Shown here: positions 35,992-47,697 of the stretch, in pieces
Position numbering within the stretch: the stretch's first letter is position 1
Layout: the number at the start of each line of letters is the position of its first letter
Origin: Pyricularia pennisetigena
Lineage: Eukaryota; Ascomycota; Sordariomycetes; Magnaporthales; Pyriculariaceae
Assembly: GCF_004337985.1 (NCBI RefSeq)
Contig: NC_043744.1
Coordinates: 5,055,316 to 5,119,315 of the forward strand
Length of the DNA: 64,000 nucleotides
Direction: 5' to 3'
Notes under the pieces: generated by a model
Told to the model about the DNA's origin: nothing
Database searches by the model: none
Seen by the model: the letters and a program-made list of their open reading frames with translations, nothing else
Program-made: the position numbers and the translations under genes

Positions 35992-36529
35992 TTCGATGTT
36001 TTTTTTTTTTTATGTTGTCCAAAGAATGAGTTCTGGCTTGAACCCTTTTCTACTAATTGCAGTCTGATTGAAAGACCAAAATAGTTTAGCTTTTGTCTTT
36101 TTGTTTACTAGCAGAATTAAATGCAAGTGTTAATAATATAGTAAAAAAGAATTGTTGATTGCATGCCGGGCTTGGGACACTGGCTTTGAGTCTACCACAA
36201 AATCCCAGTGTGAAAAGACTGGACATGGTGAGGACTCCACTGAGAGTTACAATTTCCCCACAGTAACAAGGCTGGTGTGGAGCTTGGGCGGACCTTCTGA
36301 AGACGTCAGGAAGTGAAGCTTTGTGACAGCTGGCGGCAATCAGATAGGCGACAACCAACGCCAACGTCGTGATATTGACAGGCAAGAAAGTGAGCACACT
36401 TGCTTTGACAATAATTCACGGGAGGGAACCTATACCAAAATTACTAGATGTGTTTGAATTTCTAAAGAAACAGAAAACCAACACCACCTCGAGCCGGCCT
36501 CGGCCTGTACCACTACCACCACCACCACC
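35992..36529. promoter_or_regulatory. Divergent promoter region TGS1 / GRASP
   Basis: This 538-bp stretch between divergent start codons has a T12 run at about 36000–36011 and a CCA-rich leader (CACCACCACC-like) directly before the GRASP ATG. No gene is supported. Confidence 0.5.
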
Positions 36530-37728
36530 ATGTTTAACGCTCTCAACCGCTTCATATCCCGTCTCGATGGGGATGTGCCCCAGAGGGATAACAGCACCCA
36601 TGGCCAGTTTGGCTTCCAGGTCCTGCGCAACAACAACCTGGAGTTGAAGATTGAGCCGTGGTTTGATTTTGTCGTTGGCATCAACGGCCGCATGATCGAT
36701 AATCCAGACCCGCGCTTGTTTGCCCAGGAGGTTCGCAACTGCGCCGGTGGCACAGTGACTCTGGGCTTGTGGAGTGCCAAGGTTGGTGTTCAATTTTCCT
36801 ACATAACAAAATAATATCACAGCAGGTGGGAACGAAACAACCAGCTAACACGCCACACCAAAACCCCCCCTCACAGGGCCAACGAACCCGCGCCCTCCAA
36901 ATCCCCGTCCCCGTCGACGCGCCGTCCCTCGGCCTGACACTGCAGTGGACCCCGCTCTCTGCCGTCTCCAACATCTGGCACGTCCTCGACGTGCCCGCCA
37001 ACTCCCCCGCCGACCAGGCCGGCCTGCTCCCCTACAGCGACTACATCCTAGGCTCGCCCGACGGCGTCCTGCACGGCGAGGGCGGGCTCGGCGAGCTGGT
37101 CGAGGACCACATCGGCCGCCCCTTGCGCGTCTGGGTCTACAACAACGAGTACGACGTCACCCGCGAGCTCTCCATCCAGCCCAGCCGCGACTGGGGCGGC
37201 CAGGGCGCCCTCGGCTGCGTCCTCGGCTACGGCGCACTGCACCGCCTCCCCGCCCCGCTCAGCGAGCCTGTCAACGCACCCGGCGAGACAATGTTTGATG
37301 GCGGCGGCGAGCAGTACGGCGCTCCGCTGGTGTCGGACGGAGCCAACATTTTCGTTCCCGGCGGCGATGCGTCGTTGCCGCCCCACCAGCAGCAGCAGTC
37401 GCCTTACGAGGGTGGTGGCGAGTTCCTGGTCCCGGCCCAGTTGGCTGCTCCTGCGGCAACAACGACGACGAGCGCGCCACCGAGGGGGAAGAAGAAGGAT
37501 AGGCACCACGGCGCGGCCGCAGGCAAGGGCATGATGGATGACTACTTCAAGGAGCAAGAGGCCAAGAGCAAGGCGCTGGACAATGCGCCGAGCGGGCGAG
37601 TTACACCAGTCGCGCCGCCGCCGCGCGCTGGCGGTAGTGGGCCACCCAAGGCTGGCGAGGCTGCTGTGCCGCCGCCGCCGCCGCCGCCGGCCAAGACGGA
37701 CGCCACTGAAGGGGAGGATGCTGGTTGA
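36530..37728 (+). CDS. GRH1: Golgi reassembly-stacking protein (GRASP, Grh1-like)
   Basis: Two exons, 36530–36781 and 36877–37728, phase 0, 95-bp intron (GTTGGT…ACAG); 367 residues. GRASPs tether Golgi or ER-exit-site membranes and take part in unconventional secretion. The two PDZ-like GRASP domains are clear: residues about 20–105 (GFQVL…LKIEPWFDFVVGINGR) and about 110–200 (LGLTLQW…VSNIWHVLDVPANSPADQAGLLPYSDYILG…LRVWVYNNEYD). The C-terminal half is disordered, Pro/Gly/Ala-rich, and ends in a run of Pro. Position 2 is Phe rather than Gly, so N-myristoylation is unlikely; yeast Grh1 also starts Met-Phe and is anchored through an acetylated amphipathic helix, which the MFNALNRFISRL start would fit. 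Confidence 0.94.
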
Positions 37729-38107
37729 GCGGCACTGCAAGAATTGAAGAGAGCACAGACTTGTCATGACGTCTCTCTTTAATTTTTTATGTTGTTCTAG
37801 TATCATACTGGCGTAGACCTGATAGACCATGGGCTATTGGCTATTGTGTGGCATACATGTCCTTTTGGCTCATGGCCCGACTTGATGTTTCCCCATGAAA
37901 GCAGTATGGTGTCTCTGTACTTTTTTTTTTTTTTTTTTCTCTCTGTGATATGTCTCGCCCGCCTAATCATCATCTTTTTGTAGTGTTACAAACATCCACG
38001 GTTGCAGATGAATCATAGCTAGGGGCATGCTCCTATACTGCTACGGCTTTTCCGCCCCTAATGATATCCCTCGCGCCGACATCGCCCCGAACCCCCGCAG
38101 AGTATAC
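37729..38107. other. Convergent intergenic region with T20 run
   Basis: Shared 3' flank of GRASP (+) and OST2 (−), 379 bp. It contains a T20 run at about 37920–37939 and nothing else I can name. Confidence 0.5.
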
Positions 38108-38800
38108 CTAGTTGATAAAGTTGACGCAGAAGAAATGCAGGATCAAGCTGCACACAATGTAGTCGGCGAATGCCCTGTGCAACGTTTTCGAGAGGACCGC
38201 GTCAATCCAAGTATCTCAAGCTGTGGAATCTTGCGGGGTAAATTTAAAATCGTGACTTACCTTTCCGGTGAGACTGAAGGAAAGTCGGATGCGTTCTGGG
38301 GGTTCTGTTGGATTCGGAGGGAGACTGAATCCGGTGGAGGGGGACATCAGCAAGGGATTCAATAGTTTGATCCTAGGAGGATGGGGGCCGGAAATGTGTA
38401 CCTGTCAAGACGAACTGGCCCACGGTTGAGCAGAAGCCGGACAGGAAGGCATTGAAAGGCTGCAGGTGGAGAAGAGGTTGTCAGCAAAAATGAGCCTCTT
38501 GAATTCACAACATCCGCCCCTTAATAATTTCGTTTCTTTTTCGAAGATGCGTACAAAGTTTCCAGCAAGGATGCAGTAGAGAAACTGCAGGGCGCCGTTT
38601 ACGACAAGAAAGCCCAAGAAAACGTCAATGAGCTTTGTCCTTTGCGGAGTAGACTTGAGGTAGTAGTCAACGACATTGCTGACGGTCTTGTCCCAGGATA
38701 CCGCCGACGACGATGATGCTTTCGGCGCCTTTGCTGGAGTGGCTACGACGGTGGGTGCGGCGGGCTGCGCCGATGGGGTCACGGCTCGTTTCGGTGCCAT
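38108..38800 (-). CDS. OST2: Oligosaccharyltransferase subunit OST2/DAD1
   Basis: Four exons: 38555–38800, 38402–38459, 38261–38324 and 38108–38174; 144 residues. All three introns (GTACGC, GTACAC and GTAAGT donors; CAG acceptors) join in frame. Ost2/DAD1 is an essential integral subunit of the ER oligosaccharyltransferase that N-glycosylates nascent proteins. Residues 1–33 are a Pro/Ala/Ser-rich leader; the conserved core follows (VSWDKTVSNVVDYYLKSTPQRTKLIDVF), then hydrophobic segments LGFLVVNGALQFLYCILAGNF, PFNAFLSGFCSTVGQFVLTVSLR, and the C-terminal SVSPERAFADYIVCSLILHFFCVNFIN, ending at the stop exactly as in the family. Only exon 1 forms a long open frame; exons 2–4 were found by following the family pattern. 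Confidence 0.95.
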
Positions 38801-39085
38801 TGTGGTCGAAGGAGTTGCTGCCTCTAGAAAAAGAGTATCTTTGATTCGAATCTGGGGGGGGCGACCTCAAATCGAGATCGGTTGCCGGCGTGGATGGTGG
38901 AGGTTATGGTCGTTGAATTGCTGGCTTCAAACAGGTGTCCACCTCGCGGGTCATGGATCGAGCTTCTTGTGACGTGAGGCTTCTCTGCAGGAGCTCCAAA
39001 CGGGACACGCAGCTAAAGCGGAGGTCTTGGCACGTGCTCCGATCCTATATTGTGGGGTCTCCTGTCTGTTGTTAGCATACCTACC

Positions 39086-39110
39086 CTGCACTGCACTGCA
39101 CTGCACTGCA
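39086..39110. repeat. (CTGCA)5 tandem repeat
   Basis: Five exact tandem copies of CTGCA lie in the upstream flank of OST2. Confidence 0.9.
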
Positions 39111-39435
39111 CACTTACCCACCCTTTGGATCTGCCATCTCAAATCTTAAAAACCAAAAATACCTACAATGCGCGATCGTCGGCGTTGAAGTGTCTTGAAA
39201 ATTCCCCTTGAACAATACGGATTCCCTTCTTTCAGGGACAGAGCTGGCTATACACTGAAAATATTATCACGGAAGAGCTAGTCTGCAGGCAAGCACAGCA
39301 CAAGAGGCACAGCCATGCACAGCCTTTCCGCCGTCGCGGGAACCTATTGCTTCGGAGACGGACTACATTCCTGAACAAACCACCCTCGTCGACTTTCGGT
39401 CGAAGGATTGCCAAGATCTAGGGTTGATGCCTAGT

Positions 39436-39466
<31 letters not shown>

Positions 39467-42400
39467 AAAAAAAATTTGAGAGCCCAATTTCGCAGTAAGC
39501 AATTTACAAGCAGACTTTTGGATGTGGTAGCATTAGGCAGGCCGCGGCCTGTACCAATCCAGGAAACCTCAGTCATTCTCATCTTAGCATCCGATGATCC
39601 GGCAACCTGGACCACATACCAGATTGCTGGGTAGATCTAGACCAAGGGAAAATCAGAGGCAAAGACGGGGAGAAAATGAGTCTGGGGCCGAGGCAAGAAC
39701 CATTCAGTTGCTGGGTTGTAGCCAGCGCGCGCAAGTTAGGACCTCCGTGTCGTGGTACAAGCTACAGAACATGGCCGCGTGTGCGACGATAAGGAAAGAG
39801 GCGAATTTAGTTTGTGCAGGTTTTACGATACGTTAGACTCGTCACACCAGGATACTCAAACCGACTTTGCTGTTGTGAAACTTTTCAATCTTGCTGCGAG
39901 ATATGAGATAGAAGGAGACAGAAAGGGTCCTCTTCCGCGGCGGGGACTGAATGTAGTTTATCTTTGCATGACACCAGCAAAAGACAATACAGAATGGGGT
40001 TCAACTGAGACCTACGTAGCTAGACCAGATGCAGAGTACCTACATACACACACCCACATGCAACAAAAAAAAAAAAAAAGGGAGAGAGAGTTGTGCCCGG
40101 GAACTGCCCTGTTCACCATAAACTTAGCGGGCCGAAATGCAAAAAAGAAAGAAAGGGCAAATCATGAATCAAGCCCAACGAGGAACAAAGGGACGCTTAA
40201 GTCGTAAGCTTAATGGAGCCAGGCACTACGGAGCAAGGACGACCCGGGGAGTTATCTCGATTCTGGGTTTGAAAGCAAGCAAGCAAGCAGACTAGTCCAG
40301 GGCAACCGACATCAGATACGGAGGCGTCAAGTCAGAGATTCTTCTCGACCTAGACTCAACTGGGACAGACCATATGCGGTTTAAAAAGTCCCGTAGCCCA
40401 ATTGTCAAGGTATGCTTCACGACTCGAGATGCTCCCCAAGGTATAGGTGATTCATCAGTCCCTTGGGCAAGGATGATCATTTCCAACAGAAAATTAAGGT
40501 TGCCGCCATCAAACACGGGGAAAGACTTGGGACGAGCCAGTGTTGACTCGCCGTGCTGGTGAGCGACGGCAAGGCAAGGTCCGTTAAAAAAAAAACGAAA
40601 AGTGCTGGGACCGACTGACGGGGCTTCAGTCCCGTCAAACCCCTCCCTCCCAGGAGCTTCCAAGAAGCTTGGGTGACGCCATACGGCTGGCTACCCAAAT
40701 AATCTCGGCCGATGTATAACAAAACCTAGATGGTTTTTTGGGCATGGTTCAGCAGGCGAAACCAAAGTACAGGCAACGAACAACCTCACGGGTATTAATC
40801 TAAGTGCCTGGAAAGAGTTATAGCTACCCAAGAGTACCTGAGTAACGACAAACGTGATTCCGGCCTTCTTTGTGATTGAGTTATCTCCGGGCTATCTAGT
40901 TCCAATGATGAAACTCAGATCTAACCAGCCTTGTCAGTGGGACGCACGAACGAATCTCTGGTGTTGATGATATCTAAATGTGCACATTGAGGCAGCTCCG
41001 CGGGGATTATGTTCACCGAACGGGTTATACGGTAAAATTCAATGCGGAGATTGAACATTGATAAATCGGGTAATATTCTCAAGGAGTCTTTACCTCCGAA
41101 ATATCCCAATTAAAANNATCTCACGCGAGAATCCGCCGAGCAGTAACGCAAAAAGGAAAGGGTAGAAAAACAAAAGAATCAAGGGTTGAAACAAAAGGAT
41201 GGTGGTAATTTCCATCCTCCCAAAACGAAATCATCCAATCACCCCATGCTCTGGACATGACTTGCTAGATTAATGTTCAACAAGAAAAGGGATAAAGAAA
41301 GAGACAAGAAAAAACATATGCAGTTGGTCTTCGGGCTGGCGGTCGGGAGCGTAAGCTGCTTGGTGAAAAGTGAAAACCATCACATTGCAACTAACACTGA
41401 CACTCGCTGCTATGTTCTGTTAGTGGTACGCGTTCCCCTTTGATCGGGCCGCATCGATGGTGGCTTCTTTTCTGCAGGACTCAAGGCGGGCCCTGGCGCT
41501 TCTGCCATGTGCCTAGTCTAGTATTTGATTGCGTCTAAGGTATCCATGACAGATCACGAAATTCGCGGCCTGCCAACCTTGCGTAGCCGCGCTCTGGTGC
41601 TGTTGGCTGGGATCCATGTTAAATTCAATCCTGCAGCTGGCAAAACCTGAGGGGGAGACGACGAGATAAAAAAAAAAAAAAAAAAAAAGTAGAGCCTCAG
41701 GGGTCAAACCAAACCAGTATCGTGTGGTTAGTGCGGTTTCTGATTTAACTTCTCGTGTTTTCGCAGCTCAGCTGAGCAAATGATTTCACGATTCAGTCTT
41801 TCTATTTTCTTGGCCTTTGCTATAGTCAGAACTCTGAACGACCGTCACAAGTCACAAATTGCATGTGGCTGTATCCGTTGGATAGGCAGGGAAAAAAAAA
41901 AAAATCGAGTGCTGGAAAACTGTCAGCCTTCCTGCACTACGCCGCGCGAGAGGGGACCAAAGGGTGGTGTACGGTATTGGTGCGAGCCTGATCTTGGCCT
42001 CCACCAATTTCAAAATGTCTGTGTGCTTCCCGACGAGCCGATCGGGCCCGGATTGAGGACTGTAAGTTAGCGCGGAGTTGTATGCACCCTAACAGCCTAG
42101 CGCCCGCTACTTGGTTTGGAAGGCGGAGTTGGCCGGGCCCTGGTAGTTTTCGCATTGTCGGCCCACCTGTCAAAAGATTTGCCAAGCGATCAATATTCTG
42201 GTTGCTGAAAAGAATATGCAGGACAAGGATGTCAAGCTAAAAATGAGAGGCACAGCCTCAAGAAATCATTAATGTCTTGGTGTTGAGGGATATGTCGCAA
42301 ACGGATAATCGGAAGGATGCATAGGCGGCAATAATTGATGAAGGAAGTTCTTGGAGGGGGGGGGTTTTTTTTTTCTCTTTTTTTTCTTCTTCTTGTTGTA

Positions 42401-43999
42401 TGTTTGCGTGCTTCCGTACCTACTTTGTACATTTCTGTTTGTAATCTTTGTTGTTTCCCTCTTCGGTCACGACGATCATTAAGCTCTTTGGAGTGTGACT
42501 GGTTGCACCCCCATCGCACACGTCGATCGATCTCCGCAACTGGATGAAATGAACTTACATTGCGCCCAACCAGATCCAGCGTCGCCCACTTGTCGCTTTG
42601 GGATCTCGCTTGGAAATACGTACGGTGACGCAGTACTGTACCGTAAATTACATGGCCCCTCAAGGCAAACATAGATTCGATTTCGACATCATTACTACTA
42701 CATGACCAATTCAGTGCAAGTCAGCTCCCTGGTTTTGATTTTTTCCAGTTAGCTGGCTTCATCATGTGTCGTGCTTCTGTCGGAAATGGTGGATTGTTCA
42801 GGTTCCCATGTCCTTGTTTGCCAGATTCTCACTATAGGTAGGGTTTCTCTATTTTCAGTCTTTTTATGGTTTACCTTGGCCCCCTGGGTGACCCCCCCTG
42901 TGACGGAGAGAAGCAAGCACAAAAGTAAAGAAAGAGAGATCGGCAAAAGGAATGACAACCACCAATCGCCAAAAGTTTTGTTCTGACAGGGACCGGGGGG
43001 TCTCGTTTTTCTGCGTGTATCTTAGCCTATCATCCCTGTCCCACACCCTTCATCAGGGTCGCTTAAAAAAGAAAATGCAGGTACTTGCGTTGTGGGAGCC
43101 TGTTGATTGGTGACGTCTGGGCAATTTGTTTGTGCCTGCACTGCACTGCCTAGACTTGTGGGGGGGCTTCGGTTAATTAGCGTCCTAGCCTTTTGAAATG
43201 TGAGATGCCGGGCGCCTGGTGCACTGGTGGTTATTGCGATTGCGATTGCGTCTCCTTTGTGCAAAGTCCAAGGCTCCACTTTTCGCCAGCCTCCCCGCCG
43301 CTAAATCACCTTGGTCCTCTTTCTTTTTTGTCGACTTGACGACTTTGAAGGGCTGTCATGGATGCAAATCGTTCTGCTCCTACCGCAGGACCCCTGCCCT
43401 GTCCTTTTTTGCGCGCCTTTCTTTTTGCGTTGTAGGTGGGGGGGCCGGCCATGAATTGCGATGCGATGTACATGCCGGGGTGTTGTGGCACGAAAGGGTG
43501 TGGTAGCTTAGGTAGACATCCAAAGTGTACTGTATTTCCGAAAACATGAGAGGCCCGGATGTGTTTGTCTGACAGGGTTGGCCGGTCTCTCCAACGGCAG
43601 ACTCGTTCCCAATTCGAGCAGTACCAAATACCCAACGGGGGTGGAACCTTCCTTGCTTGGCCTTGCTCATCGCTCATCCCGTGTTGTTCGGCCTGAAAGT
43701 TCTATTTTTCCCTCTTTGTCCAACGTTTGTTAGTCCCGTCTGGATTTCACCTTATAAACGTCCATTCCCTCTCCGTGCTTCCACCTCAGGCCTCCTTCTG
43801 CTCATCAGACAGCAACTCACTTAATCATTACATACTGTCAATCCCAGGGGACAAAAAAAAAACCCCCCAAGCTTGGTTTTCGTTGCGTACCAGAACGCTT
43901 GGATCCCATCACCACAACATTAGGATTGTATTGGTTTCTTTTTATTTTTTTTATCTTTCTTTTTCAGCATCCCGCTCGGACGATCCAGCCTAACCTACC

Positions 44000-44001
<2 letters not shown>

Positions 44002-44036
<35 letters not shown>
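44002..44036. repeat. A35 homopolymer in the leader of the SOD gene
   Basis: A run of 35 A residues on the + strand ends 87 bp before the dismutase start codon, so it probably lies in the core promoter or the 5' untranslated region. Confidence 0.9.
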
Positions 44037-44038
<2 letters not shown>

Positions 44039-44123
44039 AACCTCTAATCAACATTCTCTTTTCTCTTCAACTTACCGACTTCCTCGTTGCAAAACGAGTA
44101 CAACCGCAATCGAAGTAGTAAAG

Positions 44124-44986
44124 ATGCACTTCAAGTCAGTCACCTTCATGCTAGCCACTGCGGCCATGAGCATCAACGCTCAAGAAATCACCGGTCAGCT
44201 CGGTGATGCCAAAGTCGTGACCAACAACCCCGCCGGCGTCGTGTACGAGGCCCATCTGCCCGAGACTGCTTTCACCAAGGGGTCGGCCTACGCAGGGGGA
44301 GGAAATGTCAAGGGGTTCATCAGCGCCACTGCCTCTCCCGACGGTGTTGGTGTCGTCTTCACGGTCAAATTCTCCAACTTGCCCAAGGAGGGTGGTCCAT
44401 TCAGTTAGTCTATATCTGCCGTACTTTCGGTCTTTCAGACTGCCTCTCAACGACCTGGGACACCTCATGCTAACGAACACACTCAGAGTACCACCTCCAC
44501 GCAGCTCCCGGCTCCAATGGCAACTGCACCTCGACACTCGCGCACTTGGACCCATTCTTGCGCGGCGAGAACCCTCCTTGCAACGCATCTGCTCCCCAGA
44601 GCTGCGAGGTCGGGGACTTGAGCGGAAAGCACGGCGAGGTCAAGTCTGACCCGTTCGAGGCTACGTACACGGACAAGTTCGCTTCGACACACGAGGGCAT
44701 CGGCGCCTTCTTCGGCAACCGCTCATTCGTCTTCCACTACGCCAACAAGACCCGAATCAGCTGCGCCAACTTTGTGCGTAAGGGACACAAGGACAACGGG
44801 GGCAACTGCAGCTCGCCTGGCCACCCCAAGCCAAGTGGCTCTGGCTCCGCTCCCTCGGGCGTCGCGTCTGGAACCGAAGGCGCGACCCCCAAGCAAACGA
44901 GCCCGCCGCCTATCCCTGCCGGCGCAGCCACGCTCAGCGTTGGAATGGCCGGCTTCTTCATCGCCGCGGCTGCCGCTCTTTTGTAA
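44124..44986 (+). CDS. GPI-anchored Cu-only superoxide dismutase
   Basis: Two exons, 44124–44403 and 44487–44986, phase 1, 83-bp intron (GTTAGT…TCAG); 259 residues. Extracellular Cu-only SODs (SOD5-like) dismutate superoxide at the fungal wall, for example host-derived bursts. A signal peptide covers residues 1–19 (MHFKSVTFMLATAAMSINA). Visible copper-site motifs are KYHLH (HxH) just after the splice, GKHG, and the C-terminal FHYANKTRISC block with the family's Arg. Cysteines flank a long loop (GNCTS…NPPCN…SCEVGD). Several N-glycosylation sequons are present. The Ser/Gly/Pro-rich tail and final hydrophobic stretch (AATLSVGMAGFFIAAAAALL) form a GPI-anchor signal. The second half of the family's HxH copper region and absence of an obvious zinc loop support Cu-only chemistry; that last point is inference. 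Confidence 0.9.
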
Positions 44987-46475
44987 TGAGGAGCCACTGA
45001 CATGGTAGCCCGGCTAGGGGCTCTTTGTTGGACCTAATATTGAAGCGTTTTGCTTCATGTTTCCATGATACCACATACGGGGGCAATCTCGGCATTAGAG
45101 AATGGGGCGTTTTAGGAGTTCCTTTTGTTCGGTTTCTTTGTTTCTGTTTTTTTTTTTTTTTTTTTCTTCTCTTCTACTCTTCCACCTCTTCTTGGTGCTC
45201 TGCCTCTTGGCCATGGCCCCATAGTCTACTACTTGGTGGGCATACGGACAATTAATTTTTTCCCCCGTTTCTGTTGTCAAAAGCTTGTAATCATAATTTT
45301 TTCTTAGCACATAGCTTTCTGGCGCACGGCTTCTTGAGTCAATTTGCAATTGACCCGGGCGAGATGGGAGATACCGAGACTGGACTTAGTCTAGAATTTT
45401 TGACAAAAGTAAACTTTTCTCTAAGCTTTTTCTTTTGTCCCTCTCTTTGTTTCTGTCTTGTTGCTTTTTCTTCTTTGTCAACCGCGGTAATACTTGCGAA
45501 AAACGCGCATTCTTTTGATGCTCCTCTCGGTGTTCCTTGACGTGGTCCGACTCGACACAGACTGCCAATCGACTTGGCTCCAGGTACGTGCGGCATGGAG
45601 GTTCCTCGTGGGTTTAATTAGCTCGCAAGGCACGATAGGGTTCGGACGGATGGGCCAACCAGACGATGCGCAAAGGACGCGAGAAGCCCAACGGTCGTCC
45701 GAACCTTGGAGCAAACCACCTGCCTGCTACTGGCAGATTTGCAGCTCAATCAACGACAGGGCGATCAGCTGTCGAGAGATGCCGGTCGGTCTGATCTAGG
45801 TGGCAGAATCGGCACGTCATCTTTGCCTGGGACCGTTGCGAACAAAAAAAGAGGGAAAAAAAAAAGACATGAGGGAAACATTGGTGCAAAACAGTTGTAC
45901 CATTCCAACCCAAAGTATGGAAAAATCGGAAGCAGCCGAGATCCATTGGGGCTGGGCGGAGTCTGCCGCTACCGAGTGTTTGGGAATTTGTAGTGACGGA
46001 AACTAGGACTGTTATGACTTACGTGGAGTGGAGCGCTTGTTTGGTCTAAGTCTAGAGTCTAGATTAGTGACTATCTATTTTTGATCAGGTGTATTGACGA
46101 CGACAATCAGCCCTGGGGGTTCCCCTTGATTACTAAGTATTATAGCAAAAACAAAAAAAAAGACAAAAGACAAAAGAATGGAATTCCCGCTTTCTTTTCT
46201 TTTTTTTCTTTTCTTCTTTCTTTCAACCACCGTGCGTTGGTTTCGCCAAGCAGACCCCGGCCGTTTAATGATCTGTTACCAGGGATCCCCTCGCCTGTCT
46301 CGGATCTTTCATCCTTGAACAACCAAAACTGTACATCATCCTTAATGCCACGACCACCTTTGCCTCCTCCCTCTGATGCAATATGCAATGTCTGAGCACC
46401 ACCCAACGTCGAGCGTTGTTCAGGCCAAATTGCGCCAAGCTCATAGAAATTTCTGTAGGAGTCGATTGATGTGGG

Positions 46476-46510
<35 letters not shown>
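46476..46510. repeat. A35 homopolymer
   Basis: A second run of exactly 35 A residues on the + strand, in a gene-free stretch 1.5 kb downstream of the dismutase gene. Confidence 0.9.
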
Positions 46511-46511
<1 letters not shown>

Positions 46512-47662
46512 AAGATTCAAGGCAGAGTGACGGATGACTGCTTTCCATCTCGGCAACTCACTTAACCTACTCGGTCTGCCTTGCGAGGCAAAAGAGAAAG
46601 AAAGTAAGTAAGAAAGAAATCAGAGATATGAAAAGCCCCCTCCCTGACGGCGGGGCCAAATCGAAAACTCCCGAATTCGCAAGGTTGGAATCCCGAATAC
46701 GTGTCAGTGACGATGAGATCTAATAAAGCCGCATCGCTCTTTGTCCCAAGCGGAACGTGTCATCGGGACTTTCTCTCCGTGATCACTCGGAAGCTTTTCT
46801 ATTCGGGGTGATCTTGTTGCAGCCCAATGGACAAGGGGATTGATCAACTTGGGCACCTGGCAAAATAAGGCTCACACCCCCCACCCTGAGGTTGGCGACT
46901 TCGTCATGCCCAATCTCCTTTTTGCTCTTCAAGGGGCCATTGTCGCTTGATTCACATTAACTGGGCGAGCTATATTTTTTTTCTTCTTCTTCATCAAGGC
47001 CCGCATCAGCCAGTCCTCGATGTGGCATTGGCGTTGACCTGAGCTGGCTGTGCGACTCATCAGGTATGTAGGTAGCCGATTTGAGGGCGGATCTTGTTCT
47101 TTTTTGTATCCATCGTGACTCTTGTCCTGTGTCACCAGCTTATTTCTCTTCTCTCTTTTTTTTTTCACCAGACCCCTCTTCTTTACGCTGGTTGCTTGAA
47201 AGTCCCGTGTTCGTTTTCTACTCCATGGTCCTTTGTCTCCGCTCTTTCTCATATGTCAGGACCAAGTTTCCGAAAAAAAAAGATTGTTGGTAGATAATTC
47301 GTTGTACACCTTTGGATCTTGAAAACGATTGCCACATCTAGATTAAAAAAAAAAAAGATATCGCGTGGCGATGACGCTCTCCCGTCTCTCGTCCAGGGGA
47401 GGCCCACCCCCACCGCCTATAATCCCCCACCCCTTGATCCAATTCTCGATCTTGAGATGAGATGCGCAAATATAAAAAGAAAAAAAAAATAAAAAAGCCC
47501 CTGATCAGATGTTCTAGTCCAATAGGTGAGATTGAAAGAAAATGCGTATATCCTCACGCAACCCACCATCTCCTTTCAATCAGGCCACAATCCAATCATC
47601 TGCATAAAAGCCACTACGGGTGAGAGAGGCGGGCCTTGATTTCGGAGAAGAACAAGAGACAG

Positions 47663-47666
<4 letters not shown>

Positions 47667-47694
<28 letters not shown>
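47667..47694. repeat. (AG)n microsatellite
   Basis: About 14 uninterrupted AG dinucleotides, followed by a short G run. Confidence 0.9.

Positions 47695-47697
<3 letters not shown>

Larger units (their letters stand above)
38801..44123. other. Gene-free stretch (5.3 kb)
   Basis: Between OST2 and the superoxide dismutase I find no gene that I can support on either strand. It holds the OST2 promoter at the left, five copies of CTGCA at 39086–39110, A/T homopolymers near 39439–39476, 40067–40079, 41669–41688 and 42364–42385, and two undetermined bases at 41116–41117. Many short open frames run through homopolymers and look like chance. The last ~250 bp are the CT-rich leader of the dismutase gene. 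Confidence 0.55.

Noticed and set aside
36950..37830. Minus-strand and second-frame open frames across GRASP exon 2
   Set aside because: Arg/Ala-rich shadows of a very GC-rich coding exon.
26368..38800. MON1–DOP1–TGS1–GRASP–OST2 as a functional cluster
   Set aside because: Strands alternate, each gene is housekeeping, and there is no shared pathway beyond general membrane traffic; ordinary gene density explains it.
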